Positions 38,224 to 46,433 of a stretch of DNA of 64,000 nt are shown here, piece by piece. Source of the stretch: Bradyrhizobium lupini (GTDB lineage Bacteria > Pseudomonadota > Alphaproteobacteria > Rhizobiales > Xanthobacteraceae); the NCBI RefSeq assembly GCF_040939785.1, contig NZ_CP162553.1, forward strand, positions 6,839,001-6,903,000, written 5' to 3'. How positions within the stretch are numbered: position 1 is the stretch's first letter; each line of letters opens with the position of its first letter. The notes beneath the pieces are model-generated. The model was not told where the DNA came from and did no database searches. It saw only the letters and a list, made by a program, of their open reading frames with translations. A program made the translations under genes and the position numbers.

Positions 38224-39999
38224 ATGAACGTTAGCGATTTTGTTTGGCATCGGCTGTCCCAATGGGGCTTGAGCCGGGTTTATGGATACCCCGGAGACGG
38301 CGTCGGAGGTCTGGACGTCGCTTTAGAAGGCGCCAAGGACAAAATGGAGTACGTGCAGGTCCGGCATGAAGAGATGGCCGCCTTCATGGCCTCGGCGCAC
38401 GCGAAGTTCACCGGTCAGGTGGGACTTTGCTACGCGACGTCCGGACCGGGTGCAATCCACCTGTTGAATGGCCTGTATGACGCCAAGATGGACCATGTTC
38501 CTGTGGTCGCTTTGGTCGGGCAGCAGGCGCGAAGCGCGATCGGAGCCAGCTATCAGCAGGAGGTCGATCTCCAAACACTCTTCCAGGACGTCACGGAGTA
38601 CGTCGCGCAAGCGAGCGTCCCCGACCAGGTTCGCCACCTGATCGACCGGGCTGTTCGGATCGCGCACTTCAGACGCGCCGTTACGTGCGTGATCTTGCCG
38701 AAGGACGTGCAGGAGCTCGACTACAGCGATCCGCCGCTCGCACATGGCGCGACCCACACCGGGCTCGGCTATGCGGGGCCCGCCAAGATACCAAGCGAGG
38801 TCTTGCTCCGTGCCGCTGCTGACGTGCTCAACAGGGGCGACAAGGTGGCCATCCTGGTCGGCGCAGGCGCGCTCGAAGCAACGGACGAGGTCATCGCTGT
38901 GGCCGAGCGTCTCCAAGGGGGTGTCGCGAAGGCCCTGCTCGGAAAGGCCGCGTTGCCCGACGATCTGCCATTCGTGACCGGCTCTATCGGCTTACTCGGA
39001 ACCAAGCCCAGTTGGGATCTGATGAAGAACTGCGACACATTCCTCATGGTGGGGTCCGCATTCCCCTACAGCGAGTTCCTGCCCAAGCCGGGAGACGCGC
39101 CTGGCGTGCAAATCGATATCGACGGCTCGCGGCTCAGCCTCCGCTATCCCATGGAGGTCAACATCGTTGGCGACAGCGCGGCAACATTGAACGCGCTGCT
39201 CCCCCTTCTTGACCAAAAGCAGGACTCGGCTTGGCGGCGGGACATCGAAAGCGGTGTGCGCGATTGGTGGGGCACGTTGGAACGACGTGCCATGAACTCT
39301 GCCGATCCGCTCAATCCACAGCGACTGTTCTGGGAGTTGTCCCCGCGGCTTCCAGATGATGCGATCATCACGGCCGACTCCGGGTCCGTGGCGAACTGGT
39401 ATGCTCGGGATCTGAAGATCCGCCGCGGCATGAAAGCCTCGCTCTCGGGCGGATTGGCTTCACTAGGCGCGGGCACTCCTTACGCGCTCGCGGCCAAGAT
39501 GGCCTATCCGGACCGGACCGTCATTGCGTGCATGGGGGATGGAGCCATGCAGATGAACGGGCTCAACGTGCTGATCACCATCTCCAAATACTGGAAGGAA
39601 TGGTCAGATCCCCGACTCATCGTTCTCGTGCTGAACAACCGCGATCTCAATCAAGTCACGTGGGAAGAGCGCATCCAGCTCGGCTCCGGCAAAACGGAAT
39701 CCACGCAGAGCATCCCGGATTTTCCATATCATCGGTACGCCGAGCTGCTCGGGCTGAAGGGGATTTTTGTTGACGATCCGGACAGGGTAGCAGCCGCCTG
39801 GGATGAGGCCCTCGCAGCCGACCGTCCTGTGGTTCTGGAGGCCTACACCGATCCGAACGTGCCGCCCTTGCCCCCGCACATCACGCTCAAGGACGCGAAG
39901 AACTTCATCAGCATGATTCCGTCAGAGCCTGAGCTTGGAAGCGTGCTCAGGAACAGCGCAAAGGAGCTGCTGACCAGTATCGTGCCCGGGAAGGAATAG
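38224..39999 (+). CDS. Thiamine-pyrophosphate enzyme, pyruvate-oxidase/acetolactate-synthase-like
   Basis: A 591-residue three-domain TPP enzyme. The pyrimidine-binding domain has the conserved Glu in QVRHEEMAAFMAS (Glu49/50). The central domain has a nucleotide-like GAGALEATDEV region. The pyrophosphate-binding domain carries MGDGAMQMNGLNVLITISKY (Gly438-Asp439-Gly440) with the following NNRDLNQVTWE. ATG 38224 was chosen as first codon of the conserved N terminus NVSDFVWHRLSQWGLSRVYG. Family members decarboxylate 2-oxo acids; PoxB-like and ALS-like proteins cannot be separated here. The stop directly abuts the start of the enolase-superfamily gene (TAGATG), so they are surely co-translated. 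Confidence 0.88.
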   Translation: MNVSDFVWHRLSQWGLSRVYGYPGDGVGGLDVALEGAKDKMEYVQVRHEEMAAFMASAHAKFTGQVGLCYATSGPGAIHLLNGLYDAKMDHVPVVALVGQQARSAIGASYQQEVDLQTLFQDVTEYVAQASVPDQVRHLIDRAVRIAHFRRAVTCVILPKDVQELDYSDPPLAHGATHTGLGYAGPAKIPSEVLLRAAADVLNRGDKVAILVGAGALEATDEVIAVAERLQGGVAKALLGKAALPDDLPFVTGSIGLLGTKPSWDLMKNCDTFLMVGSAFPYSEFLPKPGDAPGVQIDIDGSRLSLRYPMEVNIVGDSAATLNALLPLLDQKQDSAWRRDIESGVRDWWGTLERRAMNSADPLNPQRLFWELSPRLPDDAIITADSGSVANWYARDLKIRRGMKASLSGGLASLGAGTPYALAAKMAYPDRTVIACMGDGAMQMNGLNVLITISKYWKEWSDPRLIVLVLNNRDLNQVTWEERIQLGSGKTESTQSIPDFPYHRYAELLGLKGIFVDDPDRVAAAWDEALAADRPVVLEAYTDPNVPPLPPHITLKDAKNFISMIPSEPELGSVLRNSAKELLTSIVPGKE

Positions 40000-41097
40000 A
40001 TGAAGCGTGACGTTCCCATCGACCGCCTGCGTGCGCGAGCGTTTTCCGTTCCGACCGATCGGCCGGAAGCAGATGGGACTTTCAGCTGGGATTCGACGAC
40101 TCTTGTCGTCGTCGAGGCGTGGGCCGGCAACAAGAAAGGCCTAGGCTACACCTATTCGAGCGCATCCATTGCCCGCCTGATCGAAGCCGAATTGTATCCG
40201 TCCATCAAAGGTCAGGACTCGATGGCTCCTCAGAGCTCGTGGTCATCCATGCAGCGAGCAGTGCGCAATCTGGGTCGAGAAGGACTCGCGGCGACCGCTA
40301 TATCCGCGGTGGATGCGGCGCTTTATGACCTCAAGGCCCGGCTCCTGGAGATGCCGTTAGTCGGCATGCTGGGCAGCTACCGGCTTCGCGTCCCAATCTA
40401 CGGGAGCGGAGGCTTCACCACATACTCCGATGATGAACTTCAAGAGCAGCTTGGAGCTTGGGTCGCCGAACAGGGGTGCGCCTACGTCAAGATGAAGGTC
40501 GGCTCTCAGCCGAAACGCGACCCCCAGCGAGTGAGGCTCGCCAAGCAAGCGATTGGAGAACGCGCCAGTCTCTTTGTCGATGCAAATGGAGCATATACAC
40601 CCAAGCAAGCGCTCGAGCTTGCAAACGCTTTCGTCCAGGAAAGCGTGAGCTGGTTCGAGGAGCCCGTCTCCTCAGATGATCTAGATGGCTTGCAAGCGGT
40701 TCGCGCGCGCGTCCCCGCTGGAATGGATGTCGTGGCGGGCGAATACGCCTACACGGTGGACTACGTGCGGAGGATGCTCGCCGCGCGCGCGGTCGACGTG
40801 CAGCAGGCGGATATGACGCGCTGTGGTGGGATCACCGGTTTCCTCCAGATCGCTGCCCTGTGTGACGCATTTCACGTCGATCTGTCCGCCCATTGTGCGC
40901 CTTCGCTGCATCTGCACGCAGCCTGCGCTGCGCCGCGCTTGCGTCACCTGGAATGGTTTCATGACCATGTCCGGATCGAACACCTGCTGTTTGAAGGCGC
41001 TCCCGTTCCGAAGAACGGCGTCATCCGTCCCGATCTGTCGCGACCGGGAAACGGGCTGGCATTCAAAGAGACGGATGCCGCGCCTTATGCTGTTTGA
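40000..41097 (+). CDS. Enolase-superfamily (mandelate racemase/muconate lactonizing) enzyme
   Basis: A 365-residue protein with the MLE/MR layout. The N-terminal capping domain (about residues 1-120) is followed by a barrel carrying the KxK acid/base motif at Lys164/Lys166 (CAYVKMKVG). Metal ligands follow at Asp194 (LFVDANGAY), Glu220 (WFEEPVS) and Glu248 (GEYAY), and a possible His near 297 (LSAHCAPSLH). Family chemistry: abstraction of a proton alpha to a carboxylate, as in racemases, cycloisomerases and sugar-acid dehydratases. With a TPP enzyme and GMC dehydrogenase, dehydration of a sugar acid is the likeliest role (inference). Confidence 0.9.
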   Translation: MKRDVPIDRLRARAFSVPTDRPEADGTFSWDSTTLVVVEAWAGNKKGLGYTYSSASIARLIEAELYPSIKGQDSMAPQSSWSSMQRAVRNLGREGLAATAISAVDAALYDLKARLLEMPLVGMLGSYRLRVPIYGSGGFTTYSDDELQEQLGAWVAEQGCAYVKMKVGSQPKRDPQRVRLAKQAIGERASLFVDANGAYTPKQALELANAFVQESVSWFEEPVSSDDLDGLQAVRARVPAGMDVVAGEYAYTVDYVRRMLAARAVDVQQADMTRCGGITGFLQIAALCDAFHVDLSAHCAPSLHLHAACAAPRLRHLEWFHDHVRIEHLLFEGAPVPKNGVIRPDLSRPGNGLAFKETDAAPYAV

Positions 41098-41106
41098 GTA
41101 CACCAC

Positions 41107-42045
41107 ATGACACGAACAAGACAGTCAGCTTTCCAGCATGCCGCGGATCTCTCGCGTTCGCTGGCCCACCGACCGGCAAGCCCGACAGGATCAGTAGTTC
41201 TCTGGCGACAAAAGAAATCGACGCAGAAGAAGTCCGTAGTCGCGGCGCGCCGATTGAACCGCGCGGCCGGCGGCCTGGCAGCCTCGGTGCTCGCCGATAG
41301 CGCGGTCGAGCACTACCGCGGCTCCTTCAAGAACAAGGCCATGTTCGTGCCGCTCGTCGTATCGGCCGTGACGCTTGCGATGAGTGCCCACGGCACCGCG
41401 GACACGCGCCCGGTCGCTCATGGAGCGCGTGATACAACTTATCTGTTGGCCGCCGCGACCGGTCTGATTGGGACCGGCTTTCATCTATACAACGTGACGA
41501 AGAAGGTCGGTGGCTTCAGCTGGCAGAACCTGTTTTATGGCGCGCCTGTCGGCGCTCCCATGGCGATCCTGCTCTCTGGCCTTTTGGGATATTGTTCGGA
41601 GCGCGTGCGCGAGAGCAAGCCACAAACAAGGCCCAAGGTCCTCTCGTTGCCAGCCGGTCGGACAATCGCGGCGGTGACCGCAGCTGGGTTGCTGGGGACG
41701 ACGGGGGAAGTGGGATTGCTGCATTTCCGTGGGGCATTCCACAATCCGGTGATGGCCGTTCCGGTCACCCTGCCGCCGATCGGAGCCGGGTTGCTTCTGG
41801 CGGCATCAGCCGGCGCACGACGCCCACATCGGCTCGCGTGCTGGTGGATGCGACTGCTTGTAGGGATGGGCGTGGCAGGGGTCGGTTTTCACGCTTACGG
41901 CGTATCGCGGAATATGGGTGGCTGGCGCAATTGGAGCCAAAATCTTCTCAGCGGGCCGCCGCTGCCGGCGCCCCCGAGCTTTGCCGGGCTCGCCCTTGCC
42001 GGTCTTGCGGCGCTCGATCTGATGAGGGAGTACCCTGATGCATGA
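41107..42045 (+). CDS. Hypothetical membrane protein made of two tandem repeats
   Basis: A 312-residue membrane protein. The two halves are clearly homologous. EHYRGSFKNKAMFVPLVVSA in half one matches LHFRGAFHNPVMAVPVTLPP in half two. FHLYNVTKKVGGFSWQNLFY matches FHAYGVSRNMGGWRNWSQNL, each followed by GAPVGAPMAILLSGL or GPPLPAPPSFAGLAL. Each half has three to four hydrophobic helices. It sits between the enolase-superfamily gene and a subunit-3/GMC pair with 7-8 bp overlap to the next gene. Probably a membrane anchor or electron-transfer partner for the GMC enzyme, replacing the usual cytochrome (inference). No family recognised. Confidence 0.7.
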   Translation: MTRTRQSAFQHAADLSRSLAHRPASPTGSVVLWRQKKSTQKKSVVAARRLNRAAGGLAASVLADSAVEHYRGSFKNKAMFVPLVVSAVTLAMSAHGTADTRPVAHGARDTTYLLAAATGLIGTGFHLYNVTKKVGGFSWQNLFYGAPVGAPMAILLSGLLGYCSERVRESKPQTRPKVLSLPAGRTIAAVTAAGLLGTTGEVGLLHFRGAFHNPVMAVPVTLPPIGAGLLLAASAGARRPHRLACWWMRLLVGMGVAGVGFHAYGVSRNMGGWRNWSQNLLSGPPLPAPPSFAGLALAGLAALDLMREYPDA

Positions 42046-42706
42046 CAGGACGCGCCCTGTTACCTCAAGCGAGCCTTATCCCGACTACGACGTTCTGAAC
42101 AAGTGGGCCGGACCATCATGGAATGACAAGACCCGGGCAGTCGTGGCGCGCCGTTTGGCGATTGCACCCGAGCTGCGGTTCTTCACAGTCCCCGAGTTCG
42201 AGACCGTTTCGGCAATCGCCGCCCGCATCCTCCCGCAGCCGGCCGATCGGCCGGAAGTTCCAGTTGCCGCGCTCCTCGACAGCAAGCTGCAGGAAGGTAC
42301 TTGCGACGGCTATCGCGTTGCCGGAATGCCGCGAGACCGGGAGGCGTGGCGGCAGGGGCTGAAGGCCATCGATGCCGAAGCGCAGCTGGCCTACCAGCGA
42401 CGTTTCAACGAGATCACCGAAGCGGAGCAAGATGAATTGCTTCGTCGTGCTGAAGCTGGTGCGCTCACCGCTTCGGAGTGGGGCACGATACGCTCTGCGG
42501 ACTTTTTCAAACGCAGATTATTACGCGACATCGTGCTTGCTTATTACGCACACCCGACCGCCTGGAGCGAGATCGGTTGGGGTGGGCCGGCAAGTCCGCG
42601 CGGCTATGTGCGTCTTGATTTCAATGAGCGCGATCCCTGGGAGGCAGCTGAAGCAAAGCCGGGCGCTGAGGACAAGGCAGCGAGGATCAATCGCCATGTC
42701 CGATGA
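42038..42706 (+). CDS. Gluconate 2-dehydrogenase subunit 3-family protein
   Basis: A 222-residue protein. The conserved opening reads FFTVPEFETVSAIAARILPQ, then DSKLQEGTCDGYR, YQRRFNEITEAEQDELLRRA and FFKRRLLRDIVLAYYAHPTA with the SEIGWGGPASPRGYVRL ending typical of the family. Unlike the homologue at 20636 there is no Tat or Sec signal, so it and its GMC partner are predicted to be cytoplasmic or to be exported with another partner. It overlaps the GMC gene by 11 bp. Confidence 0.88.
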   Translation: MHDRTRPVTSSEPYPDYDVLNKWAGPSWNDKTRAVVARRLAIAPELRFFTVPEFETVSAIAARILPQPADRPEVPVAALLDSKLQEGTCDGYRVAGMPRDREAWRQGLKAIDAEAQLAYQRRFNEITEAEQDELLRRAEAGALTASEWGTIRSADFFKRRLLRDIVLAYYAHPTAWSEIGWGGPASPRGYVRLDFNERDPWEAAEAKPGAEDKAARINRHVR

Positions 42707-44348
42707 CCCCCTACAAAGTCCGCGCGCCAGGAACGGCCGCGCCCCGGATGTCTTCCGACCCGGCGCTTGGGTGCCGATGAGGCAGTACCGCGAGAACGAG
42801 GTTGTAGACTTCGCCATCGTGGGGACCGGGGCGGGCGGCGGCACGCTCGCTTGCAAGCTCGCTGAATATGGCTTTTCAGTCGTCGCGTTCGATGCGGGGC
42901 CATATTTTCGGCCACTCGAAGACTTTGCCTCCGATGAATCCGAGCAAACCAAGCTTTATTGGACCGACGATCGCATCGTGGACGGGGCTAATCCGCTGCA
43001 GCTGGGCAGCAATAACTGTGGCAAGGCCGTCGGAGGCTCGACGGTGCATTTTGCCATGGTGTCGCTTCGCTTCCGACCCGAGTGGTTCAAGGCGCGCACC
43101 CTGCTTGGCTATGGGGCCGACTGGCCATTGGATTGGCGCGAGATGTGGGACTATTACACCGAGGTAGAGCAGGCACTGAAGATATCCGGACCGATCAATT
43201 ATCCCTGGGGACCGCCGCGACCCCGGTACCCCTATCGAGCCCATCCCCTCAACGCGGCTGCGCGTGCACTCGCGAAGGGTTGCGACGCGATGGGGATCAA
43301 GTGGACCGAAACACCACTTGCCACTCTTTCGGCTCCCCGAGGTCTGGCGCACCCTTGCGTCTATCGCGGCTTCTGCGTCGCCGGGTGCTCGACGAACGCG
43401 AAGCAGAGCGCCCTCGTGACGTGGATCCCGCGGGCGCTCGCGGCAGGGGCGGAAATCAGGGACCTTGCTATGGTCGGCCTTGTCGAGGTGGGCAGGACCG
43501 GTCTCGCCTCGGGCGTGCACTATCATCGTGACGGCAGCTGGCATTTCCAGCGTGCGCACAACGTCGTCGTCGCCGGATATTCGATCGAAACGCCGAGGCT
43601 CTTGTTCAATTCCGCGACGGACAAGTTCCCCGAGGGGCTTGCCAACAGCTCGGGTCTGCTCGGGAAGAACCTGATGGCGCAGTCCAATCAGGCAGTGTGG
43701 GGCGTGATGGCCGACGAGGTTCGATCCTACAAGGGGCCGCCCTCGCTCGCGATCACCGAGCACTGGAACTACGAGGATAGGGGCAAGGATTTTTTTGGCG
43801 GTTACGCCTACATGAGCCAAGGGCCACTGCCGCAACTCTGGGCGAATACGCAGGCGAGCGCGCACGGCCTGTGGGGGGCCAGGCTGGTCGCCGAAATGAA
43901 GAACTACAACCATATCGTCGGTCTCAAGATCGTCGGTGAAATGCTGCCCCAAGAAAGAAACTGCGTCACCCTGTCCGAGGAGGTCGACCAATACGGTTTG
44001 CGAATTCCGCGCGTGACCTATTCATGGTGCGAAAACGACAAGCGTTTGATCGATCATTCGCTCCGGTTCATGAGCCAGGCACTTCGAGCCGTCGATGCCA
44101 GGCATATCTGGACCCAGGAGGATGATACCTGCCACTTGAATGGCACTGCGCGAATGGGCACCGATCCTGGAACCAGTGTGGTGAACGCGGATTGCCGAAG
44201 CTGGGACATCCAGAATTTGTGGATCTGCGACGGCTCTGTATTTCCGACCGTTGGGGGAGCCAATCCGTCCTTGACCATTCAAGCGATCGCGTGCCGTACG
44301 GCCGACCGCATTCGCACTCTCGCGCGTCAGGGAGAGATTAGAATCTGA
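42696..44348 (+). CDS. GMC-family FAD oxidoreductase (second copy)
   Basis: A 550-residue protein starting at ATG 42696, inside the end of the subunit-3 gene. The FAD site is DFAIVGTGAGGGTLACKLAE (GxGxxG). The second GMC element is NNCGKAVGGSTVHFAMVSLR. A CVYRGFCVAGCSTNAKQSAL segment parallels the Cys-rich stretch in the 21416 homologue. The catalytic C terminus reads HLNGTARMGTDPGTSVVNAD and GGANPSLTIQAIA. No cytochrome follows, so electrons must leave through the repeat membrane protein or another carrier. Oxidises an alcohol or sugar-acid hydroxyl (family knowledge). Confidence 0.9.
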   Translation: MSDDPLQSPRARNGRAPDVFRPGAWVPMRQYRENEVVDFAIVGTGAGGGTLACKLAEYGFSVVAFDAGPYFRPLEDFASDESEQTKLYWTDDRIVDGANPLQLGSNNCGKAVGGSTVHFAMVSLRFRPEWFKARTLLGYGADWPLDWREMWDYYTEVEQALKISGPINYPWGPPRPRYPYRAHPLNAAARALAKGCDAMGIKWTETPLATLSAPRGLAHPCVYRGFCVAGCSTNAKQSALVTWIPRALAAGAEIRDLAMVGLVEVGRTGLASGVHYHRDGSWHFQRAHNVVVAGYSIETPRLLFNSATDKFPEGLANSSGLLGKNLMAQSNQAVWGVMADEVRSYKGPPSLAITEHWNYEDRGKDFFGGYAYMSQGPLPQLWANTQASAHGLWGARLVAEMKNYNHIVGLKIVGEMLPQERNCVTLSEEVDQYGLRIPRVTYSWCENDKRLIDHSLRFMSQALRAVDARHIWTQEDDTCHLNGTARMGTDPGTSVVNADCRSWDIQNLWICDGSVFPTVGGANPSLTIQAIACRTADRIRTLARQGEIRI

Positions 44349-44386
44349 GCGAACGAGAGTATCTAACGAGAAATAGGTGAAACCCG

Positions 44387-44830
44387 ATGAAGCATAAAAT
44401 TCTCAGCAAGAACGCAGGCCAGCGAACCTTCGCGGCGGTGCTGGAGACGGGCGAAGAAGCAATGCATTGCTTGGCTGCACTGGCGAAGGAGCAACATATC
44501 TCGGCTGCACAAATAACTGGGATCGGCGCCTTCAGCGAGGTCGTTCTGAAATATTTCGATTGGGAAAAGAAGGAGTATTTGGAGAACCCCCTCAACGAGC
44601 AGGTGGAAGTGGCATCTCTGATCGGCGACGTCGCTCTGGCGCCCTCAGGCGAGCCCTCGATCCACGTTCATTTGGTGGTGGGCAAGCGCGATGGGGCGGC
44701 GCTGGCCGGGCATTTGGGATCAGGGCTGGTCCGTCCCACACTCGAGGTCATCGTTACGGAAAGCCCGACGCATTTGCGCAAGAGAAAGGATGCTGAAAGC
44801 GGCTTGGCGCTGATCAGGTTGGAGGATTGA
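44387..44830 (+). CDS. PPC domain (DUF296) protein
   Basis: A 147-residue single-domain protein. The PPC/DUF296 fold is recognised by GEEAMHCLAALAKEQHISAA then ITGIGAFSEVVLKYFD and the signature IHVHLVVGKRDGAALAGHLG then SGLVRPTLEVIVTE. PPC domains trimerise and occur alone in bacteria, where they may bind small ligands or DNA; in plants they are fused to AT-hooks. It sits one base before the transducer-like gene, so a functional pair is likely. Confidence 0.88.
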   Translation: MKHKILSKNAGQRTFAAVLETGEEAMHCLAALAKEQHISAAQITGIGAFSEVVLKYFDWEKKEYLENPLNEQVEVASLIGDVALAPSGEPSIHVHLVVGKRDGAALAGHLGSGLVRPTLEVIVTESPTHLRKRKDAESGLALIRLED

Positions 44831-44831
44831 C

Positions 44832-45206
44832 ATGCGAGAGCTCGGCTGCACCATTTGGGCGATTCCGGAGGGCTATATTCCCAGCGGTAGCGTTAGCGAG
44901 GCCCACGATCTCGTCTCGCACGAAACAGCTTGCTTCCTGAACACGGGAGACCGCGACGCCGAGGTCAGGATCACGTTGTTCTTCGAAAACCGGGACCCCG
45001 TCGGGCCCTACGTCCTGACCGTACCTGCCAGGCGAACGCTGCACATGCGCTTCAATGATCTTGCCGACCCCGCGCCCGTGCCACGTGATACCAGCTACGC
45101 CTCGCTCATCGAGGCGAGTGCACCGATTGTGGTTCAGCATACAAGGCTTGATTCGCGCCAGCCGGCAATGGCGTTGCTGACCACGGTCGCCTTTCCAGCG
45201 AATTAG
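44832..45206 (+). CDS. Sensory-rhodopsin-transducer-like (ASRT-family) protein
   Basis: A 124-residue beta-rich protein matching the Anabaena sensory rhodopsin transducer family. Landmarks are WAIPEGYIPSGS, SHETACFLNTGDRDAEVRIT, LFFENRDPVGPYVLTVPARR, HMRFNDLADPAPVPRDTSYA and IVVQHTRLDSRQPAMALLTT, which keep nearly all conserved positions. No rhodopsin gene is present, and most bacterial members occur without one; the family has been proposed to bind small molecules such as sugars. In a carbohydrate-oxidation cluster it may sense the substrate. Its gene is one base from the PPC gene. Confidence 0.85.
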   Translation: MRELGCTIWAIPEGYIPSGSVSEAHDLVSHETACFLNTGDRDAEVRITLFFENRDPVGPYVLTVPARRTLHMRFNDLADPAPVPRDTSYASLIEASAPIVVQHTRLDSRQPAMALLTTVAFPAN

Positions 45207-45251
45207 GCTAGGAGTGCATCCGCTCAGTGCTATGAACATCAGGAGCGAGCC

Positions 45252-46361
45252 GTGAATAATCTGCCAGTCAACCAAAGTCAGGTCGTCGTCATCACCGGTG
45301 CCTCTGCAGGAGTTGGCCGGGCGGCGGCGCACCGTTTCGCGCGCGCGGGGTTCTCCATGGGGCTCATTGCACGGGACGCGACAGCTCTCCAGGACGTGCG
45401 GGACGAAGTCGAAAAGCTCGGAGGCCGGGCCGTCGTTCTCGCTCTCGATGTCGCGGATGCCGAGGCGGTATTTGCGGCCGCTGACCGAGTCGCAGCAACC
45501 TTCGGACACATCGATGTATGGGTGAACGACGCAATGGTCACCGTCTTTTCGCCGTCGTGGGAAATGACACCTGATGAATTCCGCCGCGTCACCGAGGTGA
45601 CCTATCTCGGATTCGTGCACGGCACGATGGCCGCACTTCGCCACATGCGACCGGCAAATCGAGGATCGATCATCCAGATCGGCTCGGCATTGGCCTATCG
45701 CGGCATTCCGCTGCAGTCGGCCTATTGCGGAGCTAAGCACGCCATCAGAGGCTTCACCGATTCGCTGCGAGCCGAGCTTATCCATGATCGGAGCGCCATC
45801 AATTTGACCATGCTGCAGTTGCCGGCCGTCAACACGCCGCAGTTTGACTGGGCTAGGGCCCACATGCGCCGGTCGCCGCGGCCGGTGGCTCCCGTCGTCG
45901 AGCCCGAACTGATAGCGGACGTCGTATTCAGGGCTGCGAACAAGCCGGCGCGGGAATATTGGATAGGCTTGAGCACCCTCAAGCTCATCTTGGGTAACAT
46001 GATCATGCCCAAGTTCCTGGACAGCTATCTCGCGAAGGTTTGCATCGGAGGACAGCAGACTGAGCACCCGATCGGTCCCGACCGAATAGACAATCTCTAC
46101 CAGCCCGTGCACTCGCTTCACCGCACGCGCGGCAGCTTCAGCGCGGAATCCGGGACCACGGCTCTTCTGGCACCTGGCTCCCTCAGTCGGTGGGTGCCCT
46201 ACGCTGCGACGGTACTTGGAGGGGCCGCCCTCGGGTTGTTCTTTGCATTGAACAGGCCCCAAAAGCAGCTTCAGCGCGCCCAACGCAAAAGGCCGTTTCG
46301 CGGAGGTAGACACGTTCGGCAAGTAGTGTTGAGCCGGAATTCGGACCGATGGTCTGGTTGA
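45252..46361 (+). CDS. Short-chain dehydrogenase/reductase with C-terminal extension
   Basis: A 369-residue protein. The SDR domain has the NAD(P) loop VVITGASAGVGRAAAHRFAR. The structural motif usually written NNAG reads VNDAM here, with Asp for the second Asn. Catalytic Ser is in IIQIGSALAYRG and YxxxK in QSAYCGAKHAIRG. After about residue 260 there is an extension with a hydrophobic helix (VPYAATVLGGAALGLFFALN) and a basic tail, so the enzyme is probably membrane-tethered. RBS AGGAGCG precedes the ATG. Oxidises or reduces a hydroxyl/carbonyl; substrate unknown. Confidence 0.87.
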   Translation: MNNLPVNQSQVVVITGASAGVGRAAAHRFARAGFSMGLIARDATALQDVRDEVEKLGGRAVVLALDVADAEAVFAAADRVAATFGHIDVWVNDAMVTVFSPSWEMTPDEFRRVTEVTYLGFVHGTMAALRHMRPANRGSIIQIGSALAYRGIPLQSAYCGAKHAIRGFTDSLRAELIHDRSAINLTMLQLPAVNTPQFDWARAHMRRSPRPVAPVVEPELIADVVFRAANKPAREYWIGLSTLKLILGNMIMPKFLDSYLAKVCIGGQQTEHPIGPDRIDNLYQPVHSLHRTRGSFSAESGTTALLAPGSLSRWVPYAATVLGGAALGLFFALNRPQKQLQRAQRKRPFRGGRHVRQVVLSRNSDRWSG

Positions 46362-46433
46362 TTTCACCGAGCACGGCCCCACGATGCGAAGTCTTAAGAC
46401 CTCGCGCTGAAATCAAAAAAGGAGGAACGTAAA

